Source: Adineta ricciae
Taxonomy: Eukaryota > Rotifera > Eurotatoria > Adinetida > Adinetidae
DNA length: 64,000 nt
Assembly: GCA_905250025.1 (NCBI GenBank)
Contig: CAJNOJ010000167.1
Coordinates: forward strand, 1 to 64,000
Direction of reading: 5' to 3'
Position 1 is the first letter of the stretch. Each line of letters begins with the position of its first letter. The notes beneath the pieces were generated by a model. The model did no database searches, was not told where the DNA came from, and saw only the letters and a list, made by a program, of their open reading frames with translations. Shown here in pieces: positions 9,537 through 21,911 of this stretch. Position numbers and translations under genes: made by a program.

Positions 9537-12500
9537 GTGTACATGAGTATTATTCTTGTCCGTGGTCACCAAGCAGCATTAAAAGGACAAGTGGTTCATT
9601 TCCATGTTGACACGGATGTGGTAGTTGAACAAATATTACCGTTTCCTCGTTGTTACGAATTCTTAGCAGTTGTTCAAGAAAAACCAATGAAGAATGACCA
9701 AATTACTACGACTGTCACATATTCTTTTAGTCCTGTACAAGTACTGCAAGCATTGAACTATTTGAAGGAACATAATCATTTGTACTGCGAAAAGCAGATA
9801 ATGACAAAAGATGAAATAGAGAAGTTGTTTAAATGTCAAGCTGAAAACATTGTACCGATTAAAATAATCGATAGTTATGCATATAATAGTTCGACAACAA
9901 TAGCACCGATTATAAATTCCGGCGATCTTTTATGTGGTCCAAAGTAGCTTGTGACATCTCGTAATGCACTTTCATCATATATTTTTGGCGTACCATGTTG
10001 TGTGCAAAAGATGCTGTATGGCAGATTGAGCCATATTTAGAAGAACGGGCGTATCCTTGGCTATATCCATTGGGAAAAGGTGGTGAAGCTGATCCTGAGC
10101 GACCTATAGCGTTGAATTTACGAGAATACTATAAGCTGAGATTGAAATCGGATGATAATCGTTGGCAAAAAGATCCAACGTGGATTTTTAGAGCACTTAA
10201 TGTGTTACAACGAGAAGATTTGCGTAGATCAGTTAATTTTCATGCAAAGAAAAGTTACTTGAACGGGAAAATGTGTTATTTAATATATCCAGGTATGTTA
10301 ATTCGTATTTAGCACGAATTAAATAAGAATTTCTTGATGTGCCAATAAAGAAGTTTATCATTGTAAATTTTGCAGATATCGGTGTAGTTATTCGGGGATC
10401 TTCTGCATTTTGGAGTAAAGCAAGAAGGCATCTAAGAGCAATGTATGCTACTTTGGGGAAGCCGTTCATTTTTCTCTCCATTAACTTGCAAAATGATACC
10501 GAATTTTTAACCAACATTGACCCTGAGAAATTCGGCACACCAAATATTCCAAATTGGGATGCAATTAATGCTCTGAGTAGTGATGAATACTTGACACTGG
10601 TAAACGAAAATGCAGGCTTAGTCGCACGAATGTGTAAACGTCGAATGGCCGCTTTTGAAGAATACATCAAGAATAAAGAGCATCCTTTTCTTATTGATTA
10701 TATTGTGTCGAATTATTTTTTTAAAACTAAATTTCAGCGAGATGGGCTGCCACATTTACATGCGCTGATATGGGTAGAAAGTCCGCCGTCGGCTGAAACA
10801 GTTGAAGGTCGTGAAATAATAATTAAGTTTGTTGACAAGCTACTAACAACGGAATTACCAGATAAGAATCTTCAGCCCGTGTTGTATCACTTAGTTGTAA
10901 AGAATCAACTTCATATGCATACATTCACTTGTCATACAGGTAAAAGGTTTAAAATTGAGTCGTGATTATTATTTTCATCATTGCAATGAGAAGAACCTAT
11001 AGTAAAAATTCGACGTGGAAAAAAACGATTAAACAGTAATAAACAGGCAAATGCAGAAAAACTTAAAGAAAATCTGTGTAATTATAATCGGGATCATGAA
11101 GATGACCTTTACGAAAAAGTCAATGCAGATGAAGATGTTGATATGATTCGTACAGCGGTGGAGAGAAAAGAATTTTTTGAACGGGCAGGCTGTCGATTTT
11201 CGAAACCTGAGGGATTGGCTTTGGAGACTCATTTTCGAACGTATCAAGAAGCAAGAATTTTGACTCGCGGTGACCGGGACATTATTATGAAGAGAACAAC
11301 TGAGGCAGTAAAAGTTTTTAATCGTGTTTATACAAATTTTTGAAAAAGTATTTAGTCTCGTCGGATTGTTCCTTACAACGTTAATTTGCTCAAAACGTTC
11401 AGATGCAATCATGACATCCAGATTGTCACTGATCCATGGGCGGCAGCTGAGTACCTTTTCTCATATGTTAGTAAAGAAGCACGTATGGAGAAAGATCTTG
11501 TATATAAACTAGCTGGGTGTACATGCTCTACGTTGGAAGAAGCACGAAAAGTCCTGTTAAAAGCTGGCAATGCTGTTCTCTCACATAGACAAATAGGGAA
11601 AATTGAAGCTTCTTGGCTAATTCTAGGTAAAAAATTGACGTTTGTTATGTTTTGATTTGTTTTTGATGGACAGGCATACCTCTCTATCGATGTTCAATGG
11701 CCACTGTTCATATATATATATCTTTACCATGTGATGAGGATCGTTTATTAAAGAATAAAAGTATCGATGCTAATTGTATTAGCGAAGATGATTTTGTAAA
11801 AACAATCATACAACGATACTCACAGCGACCTTCAGAACCCTCTGCGATTGGTAATATGACGTTATTTGAATTCGCAACTTGGTTCACCAGTGAGTATGTT
11901 GATTCACAAGATGAAAGTGCTGATTATGAGGAATTGGAATGTAATCACTTATGGCGAACTAATTATAATGAACCACCTCTTGTTAAAAGATCAAGACGTT
12001 TGCCGCGTATTATTCTTACATCTGGTTATAAAATGCGGCAACATGAACATCCGAAATGTGTGACATTTACTTGTTTACATGATAATCCAGTTCAATCAAT
12101 ATATTGTATTTTGTGTTTAAATATTCCGCATCGAAATCCAATAAATGAGTTTCTGGCTGGCAAACAAGGTTTGAATTAAAATTGGAACATGAAGATTGGA
12201 CGAACATTTTTCTTGTAGAACCTAATGTTGAAGAATTATACCAACTTCTCCTGTGTCGTAAATCGGAAATAACAAGCAATATTTTAAGACTTCCTGAAAG
12301 CTGCAGAATACAACTACGGAACCTCGTTGATCATCTGATGAATATCAACACCAACGATTTCAAAATTGATTATAAAGAGTCTTATATATTTACCAATCCG
12401 AACGAAATGGATCTGGAGCATGATGACACAGACAGAATGAAATCAAAATGTGATGATAGTTCGGAAAATGTAATAATAAATGATGGGTTCGATACCTTTG

Positions 12501-14474
12501 AGGAAAACCGTGGTGAGATAACGCCAAAATCAGGATCGTTAAAACAGCTTCGTGATTCGACAAATCCGCAGCAAAAATATTTACTTGATTTTATTCAAAA
12601 CTATTTTGACTGTGTATTGAAGCACGTTAGACGTCCAACACAAGCTATCAAACCAAAACCATTTCACATTGTTGTTAATGGTCTTGCTGGCTCTGGTAAA
12701 TCGTATGTTATTACAATAATTGAAAAGATGATGAAAGAATATTGTATTGCTGAATCTGCTGGAATTTCACGTGCTCGTAAGAACTTTGGCCTGTTGAAAA
12801 TGGCTCATACTGGTAAAGCTGCGTTGAATATTCAGGGATATACAATTCATTCTGCTTTATCCATTGTATGCTAGTATTTGTCCTCTAATCAGTTTGTAAC
12901 AAACAGTTTTTAGTGTCCGGATGGTAATTCATCTCCAAATAGTTTGAATTCGTTCAAATTATATACACTACGGAACCGATTAAGCGGTTTATTATTGATT
13001 ATTATAGATGAAATTTCGCTGGTGTCGCATGGGTTATTTCAAAAAATCAACAAGCGATTGAATGAGATATTTATGACATCAGATCAATCTGACGTTTACT
13101 TTGGCGGAATTTCGGTTATCGTTTTCGGAGATATGGCTCAAATAGAACCTGTAGCTGCAAAGCAGGTATTTTTTCGTCCGAAAGGTGAAATTGTGTCTTT
13201 ATGGCATGATTTATTTCGTGCTATAAATTTTGATATTAATATGAGACAAGGAGATGATCGAATTTTTTTCGATTCCTTATGTCGCATGCGCAAAGGTATG
13301 CAAAATTATGATTATTCGTTTTGCAAAAACTTATTCGACTATTCATAGGATGCTTGGATGAGCAAACTGAAGCGTTGATTAAATCAAGAAGCGTTCGTAA
13401 AGAAGATAATCCTGATAGTTATCACGAAAGGCTTGAAGAGCTACATTCGAGCGAATTCAAAGATGCTATACATGTTTATGGTACTCGTAGATTGACAAAT
13501 TCAAGAAACTTTGAAAGATTAAAAGAACACATGAGAGAAACAAAATATCCAGTTTTTATGGTAAATGGAGTAGATGTATGTGATCTCTATTTTTTTTGCT
13601 CGTATTAATTGACTGTGAATCGATTGTACAGAGGGTTGCAATGGTCGATAATTCGTTTTACAAAGTCAATAATGCAAGTAACAAAACTTGCAAAATAAAA
13701 CTAAAACCGTCAAGTGATGAAAATAAATGTGGGTCGTTATACGTTCGTTTTCCGATATGTGTTGGTGCACGAGTTCTGATCAGACGGAACATCGACCAAG
13801 AACATTATATTGTAAACGGAACCGATGGTATCATCAAAGAAATTGTATGGGAAGATGCCAGAAACTTTCTTTCACCAGCACTCATGATAGATGACATATT
13901 TTCTTCGTTAAACAATGTGATTCACACAAAATTACCGAAACATGTAGTAGTTGGTAATATGGATAACTCAATAAGGTTTGGATTGTACACATCAGTTTCT
14001 ATTAAGAATTAGAGAATGGTCGAGAATATAAAATCAAACCTGAAGAAACCCGGTTCAAAGACATGAATAATGTGAATATGACTCGTTTACAATTGCCATT
14101 TGCTTTGGGTTATGCTATTACAATACATCGAACTCAATGCATGACATATCCCAAAATGGTGGTTGATTTAGCAGGCAAATATTGGAAACCCGGAATGTTT
14201 TATACAGTTTTAAGTAGAACTCGACGTATAACGGACATTATTTTATTGGCTTACGATAGGAAATCTTTCAAAGTGATGCATTTTCTAATTGGACGTTAAC
14301 AGTAATTAAATTTGTCATAGGTATCCGGAGAAGGCTTACAAGAAATTGTACGATTACAAAAAAAAACAAGAAGAAGATCCTATCAAAATTGATGACTACG
14401 TTCATAACGTATTAGAAGAACATAAGTTTTTCTCAAATAGACCTATTTTATCTGCGTAGATAACTGATCATCGT

Positions 14475-15277
14475 TTGAACGTCGATTATGCAAATCAGGC
14501 ATTTTCTGTGCAGGAAGAGAATCACAAAAGAAAATGTGATCAGCTTTTTGACGCTGAAGACAATGAACGCTCTAAAATAGTGGCAAACTTAGATATGGGT
14601 GAATCGGATCATCACCTCTATATCGATTTTATTCCGGAAGATTTCATCGTTTGCGAAAAACAGCAAAGACTTTTCTGTGGTCGTCATGCGCTGCGAGCAC
14701 TTTGCAGAATATCACAATATTTGATGATCAACTTTTGCAGAGTTTAGGCGAAGAGTTAGCAGCACATGAGTCAATCATACGAAATGATATCTATACGACA
14801 GATGATCAATATTACAATACTCATAGTGGATATTATAATATTCAAGTTATCCAAGAAGCTCTAATTAGGCAGTGTAATATAGAGTTGATACAATGGAATG
14901 GATTAAACAGAAGTTCATCGCCGGTTTACGAAAAGATTATTAACAATATTGAATTTATACAAGGCCTATTCATTTATCAACGAGAGCATTACTTTTGTCT
15001 GAGACGATTTGACAATACACCAGACTATTTTTTTATTATTAATTCTTTGAAACCTAAGTGTCATCAGATCATCAAAAAAAACCAAATTCAAGAATATATA
15101 AAGTATATACATGAAGATGGTGGCTCTATTTATATACCTGTTTCGCGTGATATTGTGCATTTGCAAACGATGTCTGCTGATCTGATTCTCTCGTTAATCC
15201 ATCCATTACCACCATCAGAAGCGGACAAAATTAGTTTTAAAATAGATGAGACAAGATTTTTCCTTTCAAAACCCTAA
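14475..15277 (+). CDS. Josephin-type cysteine protease domain at the C-terminus of Helitron copy 1
   Basis: The motif EKQQRLFC (about 14655) matches the Josephin signature EKQ-x4-C, with Gln and catalytic Cys five residues apart as Q9 and C14 in ataxin-3. Then come YYNIQVIQEAL (compare the SIQVISNAL region), REHYFCLRR with the catalytic His, and FFIINSLKP with the catalytic Asn. Josephin proteins are deubiquitinases. The domain lies downstream of the helicase, after a linker and the intron at 14409-14459. A one-base deletion near 14702, just after the catalytic Cys, splits the frame, and an extra A near 14358 separates it from the helicase. Either may be real decay or sequence error. The copy at 28820-29450 is independent support. 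Confidence 0.8.
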
Positions 15278-16262
15278 ACTGTGACGATAAATATGAAATT
15301 TAAAACGAATATGACTTTTAGTTCCGATTGGAGTATTAGTGAGAATCGATTATGAATATCTATATGGAATAGTATTTTGAATTGTAGAACATTGAAGCGT
15401 TTTGTTTATTTCATTGATTTCGTCTTGTTATGAACAATTTTAGTTTTCGTACGGTATATGAACAGACACAGCTTTATTATATCTGAGAATCGTTTCCGTA
15501 GCTTTGTCATAAATGATTCTCAAGTGAATTATTGTGTTTTAACGTCTTAGTTATAGTTTAACTGTTCGCTACTTATACTGATTATTTTCATGTCATCAAG
15601 GTATCATCTCAATACGGTGGGACTAGTAGACCAATATAGCTATGGTCGAATCATGTTTCTGTTGTTTTTAGTGTTCAACAGTGGAATAATTGTTACGATA
15701 TCACATTTGTAATATGTACGCAATACAAGAAAGATATTTTAATTAAGTTTCCATTAAAAAGCTTTTAGTATATTCGATAGCGACTTTAAAAAATAGGAAA
15801 CAGGACGGTGTGGCTGTGAGGGTGAGCGTATCTGAGAATGGGCCAAAACTTCTCGACTTAGAATTTGTCTGCACTTATTTTTGTTGAAATAGGTTTCAGC
15901 ACCGTCGTTTTCACCCTAAAATGTGCTATTGCCATAATTGGGTTAAAAAAAAAGAAACTATGGTTTAATATGCAATATTTAGGGATTTAATTTACTTTCA
16001 AATTCGCAGTATCAAGATGATAGGGTTTGTGTTATTCAAAACAGACACAAGCAGTTGGTTGAAATGAATAATTAAACATACCATTGGCTGTTCAGTTAGT
16101 TTTATGAAAATATTAAATTAGAAATATCCAGGATTTTAAACTACGTCAGACTATGATGGATAAATTGCACACCCAAGAGTTGCTCGATGAATTAGATAAC
16201 AAACAATTAAAATGAAATCGGTACACTGCACATATTCAATAGCGTCATTACTGGTATAGATG
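15278..16262. other. AT-rich spacer, no gene seen
   Basis: No recognisable coding sequence. The Helitron 3' end may lie here, but I could not place a CTRR terminus with a hairpin. The spacer ends at the CACTG terminus at 16263. Confidence 0.5.
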
Positions 16263-16838
16263 CACTGAAAAAAAAATCCGTCGAATAATCTACCCTTGTA
16301 CTGGTAATTTTTGACGATAAACTCTTGGAGGATATATGCACGTGTGATAAAGCCTTTTAGGGTTTATTGAATATACCGTTCATCAATTAAAGGGTATCGG
16401 GAAATTCTATGGGTATATGTAAGTTATGAAGGAGTTTTTAAGAAGATACTTCAGTGAAAGCATATAGTACTAGCTGATTAACCATTTATCACTGCCTTGC
16501 ATCGACGCAATGATACATCACACTACGATTTGAGGTTTATCATTTTACTTTTCCTGCGGAACCTTTATCACTCTACTAACAAAAGGTTTATTCATATTCC
16601 TTGCGTTAATTAGTATATTATTCCACGGATAAATGTTGATCTTTCTCTCCATGGACGTGCAAGGTTGATTATCCTGCGTGGAAAACTAGTAGCTCGCTTG
16701 CTCCTCTTTGAAGGGTTTATCACAATACGGTTCAGAATTGATGTATTCCTACAATCCAACAGAGGGTTTATCATTTTACGGATGATGGTTGATCACCATC
16801 AGTCTCATGGTCATATGTTTATCATTGCACGAATGTGA

Positions 16839-17146
16839 GTTTATCATGGTCTCCCTTCTCACCATGGGTTTATCATTGCACGGATGGCGGGTTGATCATG
16901 GTCTCCCTCGTGACCATGGGTTTATCATTGCACGGATGTGAGTTTATCATGGTCTCCCTCGTGACCATGGATTTATCATTGCACGGATGTGAGTTTATCA
17001 TGGTCTCCCTCCTGACCATGGGTTTATCATTGCATGGATGTGAGTTTATCATGGTCTTCCTCGTGACCATGGGTTTATCATTGCACGGATGGCGGGTTGA
17101 TCATGGTCTTCCTCGTGACCATAGGTTTATCATTGCATGTATATAA
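16839..17146 (+). repeat. 51-bp minisatellite, six units (copy A)
   Basis: Unit starts are 16839, 16891, 16942, 16993, 17044 and 17096, so units are 51 or 52 bp. Each unit holds two GTTTATCA-like words and a CATGGTC...GACCATG inverted repeat. The array lies in the subterminal zone of the CACTA-like element. It translates without stops because 51 is divisible by three; I do not take it as coding. Confidence 0.9.
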
Positions 17147-17641
17147 AGGTTAATCGTCTTGTGCGAGACTTATTTATGAACGCGTCAAAACTGTTTTATT
17201 CTGGAGGATTTATTCATAGCTCAGCGTTTATAAATTTTCTGTCTGCTATTGGAAGAAAGCTTACAAGAAATCTCTAGTGCACAACGACGTACCGAGTTAA
17301 AATTTGTATTAGCAATGATCAGTATATTGTGCGAAAACAATCTAATGGAGTATGTGACACATTTAGTTTTAACATGTGACATCTTTCATGAAAAAGTTAT
17401 AGTATTCATTTGTTACACGTTTACTACTTCCACATGAAGATATCACCACCTATCGAACATCCCTATTATTAGATAAAACATCTGTGATTAATATAATGTG
17501 GACGGACTAGACACAGTCGAGGTCGAGGACGAAAACAAATAGTAACATCCTTCGTTGCGCACTTCTTTTGTATAATCATAATGAACCTTTCATCGCGTAC
17601 AGACAACATTTCTATTTTTAGATATTGCATATCTTTTTATC

Positions 17642-17720
17642 ATGAACTGGTCCTGTGAACAAGTAGTTGCTTGGTGCAAGTCATTTATCGATGATCATTC
17701 AATTTTATCAAGATTCGAAG
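17642..17720 (+). CDS. SAM-domain gene, first exon, copy A (fragment)
   Basis: ATG then WSCEQVVAWCKSFIDDHSIL, the N-terminal helices of a sterile alpha motif. The exon ends GATTCGAAG followed by GTCAGT, a plausible donor. It is identical to the exon at 31062-31140, where the rest of the gene exists. Here the element is cut by the 'n' at 17784, so no further exon follows. Confidence 0.65.
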
Positions 17721-17784
17721 GTCAGTCAGCTTTTGTTTATCGCGCAGAGGCATGCATATCTTGCTAAAGAAAAGCTCGTTTTAN

Positions 17785-18000
17785 CCTCAATTCTGGCGCA
17801 TATTTTCCTTCGTTCCTTGAGATCTATCAATCCTGAAAGTTTCAAACCTCTTGGATGAACCATTCGCGAGATATTGAGAAAAAATTAGGTCTCGGAAGTG
17901 GAGTTCGCAAAACTCATTTTTTATGTAAAAGATTGGCAAATTGTGAAGCGGCTTGTATGCGTCCCAAGTTTTCTTCTATGGCAGGTTGTAGACCTAGGTG
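17785..18000. other. Segment between 'n' and copy B terminus
   Basis: This 216-bp piece shares nothing I recognise with its neighbours. It ends GACCTAGGTG directly before the CACTG terminus and is probably flanking DNA of copy B. Confidence 0.4.
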
Positions 18001-18576
18001 CACTGAAAAAAAAATCCGTCGAATAATCTACCCTTGTACTGGTAATTTTTGACGATAAACTCTTGGAGGATATATGCACGTGTGATAAAGCCTTTTAGGG
18101 TTTATTGCATATACCGTTCATCAATTAAAGGGTATCGGGAAATTCTATGGGTACATGTAAGTTATGAAGGAGTTTTTAAGAAGGTACTTCAGTGAAAGCA
18201 TATAGTACTAGCTGATTAACCATTTATCACTGCCTTGCATCGACGCAATGATACATCACACTACGATTTGAGGTTTATCATTTTACTTTTCCTGCGGAAA
18301 CCTTTATCACTCTACTAACAAAGGTTTATTCATATTCCTTGCGTTAATTAGTATATTATTCTACGGATAAATGTTGATCTTTCTCTCCATGGATGTGCAA
18401 GGTTGATTATCCTGCGTGGAAAACTAGTAACTCGCTTGCTCTTTTTTGAAGGGTTTATTATAATACGGTTCAGAATTGATGTATTCCTACAATCCAACAG
18501 AGGGTTTATCATTTTACGGATGATGGTTGATCACCATAAGCCTCATGGTCATATGTTTATCATCGCGCTGATGGGG

Positions 18577-18831
18577 GTTGATCATGGTCTCCCTCCTGAC
18601 CATGCGTTTACCATTGCACGCATGTGAGTTTATCATAGTCTCCCTCGTGACCATGGGTTTATCATTGCACGGATGTGAGTTTATCATAGTCTCCCTCGTG
18701 ACCATGGGTTTATCATTGCACGGATGTGAGTTTATCATAGTCTTCCTCGTGACCATAGGTTTATCATTGCACGGATGTGAGTTTATCATGGTCTCCCTCG
18801 TGACCATGGGTTTATCATTGCATGTGTATAA
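18577..18831 (+). repeat. 51-bp minisatellite, five units (copy B)
   Basis: Unit starts are 18577, 18628, 18679, 18730 and 18781, exactly 51 bp apart. Sequence is as in copy A, with five units instead of six. Confidence 0.9.
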
Positions 18832-19333
18832 AGGTTAATCGTCTTGCGCGAGACTTATTTATGAACGCGTCAAAACTGTTTTATTCTGGAGGATTTATTC
18901 ATAGCTCAGCGTTTATAAATTTTCTGTCTGCTATTGGAAGGAAGCTTACAAGAAATCTCTAGTGCACAACGACGTACCGAGTTAAAATTTGTATTAGCAA
19001 TGATCAGTACATTGTGCGAAAAGAATCTAATGGAGTATGTGACACATTTAGTTTTAACATGTGACATCTTTCATGAAAAAGTTATAGTATTCATTTTGTT
19101 ACACGTTTACTACCTCCACATGAAGATATCACCACCTATCGAACATCCCTATTATTAGATAAAACATCTGTGATTAATATAATGTGGACGGACTAGACAC
19201 AGTCGAGGTCGAGGCCGAGAACGAAAACAAATAGTAACATCCTTCGTTGCGCAATTCTTTTGTATAATCATAATGAACCTTTCATCGCGTACAGACAACA
19301 TTTCTATTTTTAGATATTGCATATCTTTTTATC

Positions 19334-19412
19334 ATGAACTGGTCCTGTGAACAAGTAGTTGCTTGGTGCAAGTCATTTATCGATGATCATTCAATTTTAT
19401 CAAGATTCGAAG
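19334..19412 (+). CDS. SAM-domain gene, first exon, copy B (fragment)
   Basis: Same exon as at 17642 and 31062, ending at a GTCAGT donor. The downstream exons are missing because the segment stops at the 'n' at 19476. Confidence 0.65.
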
Positions 19413-19476
19413 GTCAGTCAGCTTTTGTTTATCGCGCAGAGGCATGCATATCTTGCTAAAGAAAAGCTCGTTTTAN

Positions 19477-20331
19477 TTATCTGTGAAGGTTCCGTATTTG
19501 GAAAAGTAGTGCAAACTAAAACCCTTTTGGGTGTACCAAACCATTTAGTTTTCTTAAATAGTTTTTTAAATTGTCGAAAACCTTTTGATCAGTGAGGAAT
19601 AATGAGAACGATACGACGTTTTCAGCTTGTTGGGTAATGGTGCTGACCTGTGTTAGGACGCTACAATAAAACGGAACACGGTCAAAGATTGACTACTGCG
19701 GATGAATCTAGACTTTGAGTGATTTGTCTGGTGGAACGTTTCTGCTGTTAGGTACACTTTTTTGTTGATAAAAGCATGATTCATTCTCTTTTTTTCCATT
19801 TAAGATGCTCAAATCGCGTGCAAATTTCAAATTTGAAGATTGCTTTCTATATGACATGAACACTTTTCTCGCATTGAAGATGCTGCGAGTTTCAATTCTT
19901 ATAGATAGTATTAATAAAGTCAGTGGTGGTGACTAGCCGTATAGATACAAAATCGTATAGATGTATGAATTTGTTTATTCTATGTTAATTTGCCGTCACA
20001 AATCAACCGGTCGGATTGTAATGAGACGGCACAAAAAATGTACGGTTGCAAATGTGTATTCTATATTAAATTGAATTATAAATGTTGATTTTTTGTGGGA
20101 TTTAGATAGAAAAACTGTTAGAATGATTTTTTTGTGGCAAGATTTTGTACGATGAGATATCATTAGCTTTGAGTTATTTAATTTCACAGATTTTGCGCTC
20201 AACTTTATATTCAGTTTGATTGTTCAATTCGTATTGTGAAAAGAAGTTTCATTTGTTTGGTTATTTGTTGAAAAGTATTTGATTGATTTTTGAACACAAA
20301 TATCTGAAAACAGATAAGGATTGTATAATTG
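19477..20331. other. Spacer with a short partial reading frame
   Basis: Right after the 'n' an open stretch (about 19477-19595; GSVFGKVVQTKTLLGVPNH) ends in a stop. It may be the end of a truncated gene, which I do not recognise. The rest is AT-rich with no features seen. Confidence 0.4.
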
Positions 20332-21911
20332 ATGGCCTCACAAGAAATGGTGTATGACAGTGCACACTCTATCGATGATGTACCGGCCAATTTCCGAGAA
20401 TTCGTTAGTCGTCAAAAGAATATTACTTTGTTAAGAGAAATCAATGAATTGATCCGATTAGAACCGAAGCGCTTTCAATATGCAGATGGTGTTTTTTCAA
20501 TGTCAAATTCTTCTATTAAATGGGCCTCTTTCATTTACGGTGGTTTCTCTTCGGCGTGCTTGCAAGCGTCGATTAAATTTTGTAAAGAACAGGAATGTGA
20601 AGTTTTTTTTCGTCTTATCTCATACAATCCGCCAATTTATTCGACACGGCAGCCATTGTTTGATGTTTTCAAAAGCAACGATTTACTTTTGGCACGAAAA
20701 TTACATTATTTGGAGTTGGAATTGTTTAATATTCGTCCGATACTGACAGAAGAGCCGTCATTTGTTAAGTCGTTCGATCAGTTCTTGAACAATATGGATC
20801 AAAAGTTTTGTTTAAGTCGGTATGTATGTGGGTATGGGCACAGATGAAATATTACTTATGTAGCAGTCTCGAGAATGAGCATATGTTCGAACAGATTTAT
20901 TGAGTGAGGTTTTTTTTATGTATGGCGGTATGATTCTTTCAAGATGCATGACATATAGAATATGTGTGAATCACAAATATTAATGTGAAAACAACAAAGG
21001 GATGTTTTCTCCAACGAACGAGCATCGAAAAAAATGTGCGGTATCAGTATTTAGATTCTTGTTTTGTAGATGGTCCCATTTGATTGACTATTCGAAATTC
21101 CATATTGCTGGCGGATGTTTATTGACGAGTTTACGAAACAATTTATTTACGTCATCAGGTCAAGATATTGATTTATTTTACAAAGGTCCATCATACAGCG
21201 ATTATCTGGAGTGTATTGTAAGTTGAGTTTATTTCTGTCGTTTTAATGATTTAGCGGACAACTTTCAATTGTTAGAATCAGATCGAAGAAAAACTCTGTC
21301 AATATTTTTATGTGAAACGAAACATTTGCGTTGGAAAAAAAATCATTAACATGCGATTGTTCACAAATAGTTATATTAGTAATCTGATGCAGCAGCCCGA
21401 TTTTATTGATTTACAGTTTGTTTTCATCAAAAATGATTATGCTCCAGATGAGTTGTTAACAAAATTTGATATCGATATCAGCCAATTTTCATTCGATGGT
21501 AAAAGATTATACTGTACGATGGCTGCTGCCCAAGGAATTCGAACAGGAACTATGATTCATTATGGTCTTCATGACGACGATATCGATTTTGCGTCAATTG
21601 CCATTCGAATTGGAAAGTACATGAGACGCGGTTTTCGACTGTTATATCCGGTGCAATTTAACATCAAACGATTCGATATGACTCCATTATACATTAGCAA
21701 CAAATGCTTTCCGTTACGTATTCAACGAACTGGAAACGCTGAGAACGAACTTTCTGCGGACTTATTGAATCATAATTCAAATTCTATTAACGACTATCAG
21801 TACCCCAGTCTGACGTGGAGTCGTAACTACGACTATTTTCATATTCAACAAAAATTTCGATTTAAACTTTTGTTTGGTTTCGAACAGTCGGATATGTTCG
21901 ATTATTTTTGA
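20332..21911 (+). CDS. Nucleotidyltransferase-like protein (polymerase-beta-like fold), three exons
   Basis: Exons: 20332-20819, 21070-21217, 21276-21911. Joins are in frame: LSR-WSHLIDYS and ECI-NQIEEKL. ATG at 20332 follows an in-frame TTG. Residues around 175-200 read FHIAGGCLLTSL and later SSGQDIDLFY, the G-G...D-x-D pattern of nucleotidyltransferase-like proteins of eukaryotes and large DNA viruses. FDIDISQFSFDGKRLYCT in exon 3 fits the third strand of that family (F-D-[IL]-D...DG). The N-terminal 160 residues are not recognised. It lies between the CACTA-like left ends and Helitron copy 2, so it may be a host gene or a passenger. Substrate is unknown. Confidence 0.6.

Larger units (their letters stand above)
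3467..15277 (+). mobile_element. Helitron copy 1, interrupted by an LTR retrotransposon
   Basis: The limits given are those of homology to copy 2 (22685-29450), not mapped termini; I could not identify a 5' TC or a 3' hairpin-CTRR end. The element encodes one large multi-exon protein with zinc domain, HUH Rep, Pif1-type helicase and Josephin domain. It carries a 5,048-bp Ty3/gypsy insertion at 4489-9536, a lost splice acceptor near 9986, an extra A in an A-run near 14358, and a one-base deletion near 14702. It is therefore probably non-autonomous now. The RPA-like gene at 1698-2722 may also belong to it. Confidence 0.8.
3580..15277 (+). pseudogene. Helitron Rep-helicase-Josephin protein, copy 1 (interrupted)
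   Basis: ATG at 3580. The N-terminus has about 5.5 tandem 12-residue basic repeats (consensus KANRNSKPSQKC), then a CSCC...CKKC zinc region. It continues after the retrotransposon at 9541. The Rep part shows PFIFLSINLQND (motif 1), GLPHLHALIWV (HUH motif, about 10750) and EYLFSYVSK (two tyrosines spaced as in Helitron Rep, about 11450). The helicase shows GLAGSGKS (Walker A, about 12680), IIIDEISLV (Walker B, about 13000) and GYAITIHRTQ (motif near the C-terminus, about 14107). Introns of about 50 bp lie at 4158-4210, 12170-12220, 12865-12914, 14409-14459 and elsewhere, aligned with copy 2. Rep nicks and joins single-stranded DNA in rolling-circle transposition, and the helicase unwinds it. 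Lesions: LTR insertion, splice acceptor changed from AG to TG at 9986-9987, and two one-base indels. Confidence 0.85.
16263..17783 (+). mobile_element. CACTA-like transposon, left end, copy A
   Basis: The segment begins with CACTGAAAAAAAAATC, the inverse of the terminus at 40663 with one mismatch over 22 bases. About 870 bp of subterminal sequence follow, dense in GTTTATC/GATAAAC words and including a 51-bp tandem array. Then come a short unidentified exon-like frame (about 17249-17398) and the first exon of the SAM gene (17642-17720). It stops at the 'n' at 17784 right after AAGCTCGTTTTA. The same segment recurs at 18001-19475, and its last 247 bp at 30954-31203. Confidence 0.75.
18001..19475 (+). 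mobile_element. CACTA-like transposon, left end, copy B
   Basis: Near-identical direct repeat of 16263-17783: same CACTG terminus, subterminal region, 51-bp array and SAM exon 1 (19334-19412). It differs by scattered substitutions and one array unit fewer. It too ends at AAGCTCGTTTTA followed by 'n' (19476). Copies A and B are either two insertions or one locus assembled twice. Confidence 0.75.

Noticed and set aside
11029-11412. Minus-strand frame of 127 codons
   Set aside because: It is antisense to conserved Rep-domain exons shared by both Helitron copies and has no motifs.
16835-17146. Open reading frame with 17-residue repeats
   Set aside because: It is the 51-bp minisatellite read as protein; both strands are open because the unit length is a multiple of three.
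16839-18831. CRISPR-like repeat spacing
   Set aside because: Units abut without unique spacers and lie in eukaryotic transposon ends.
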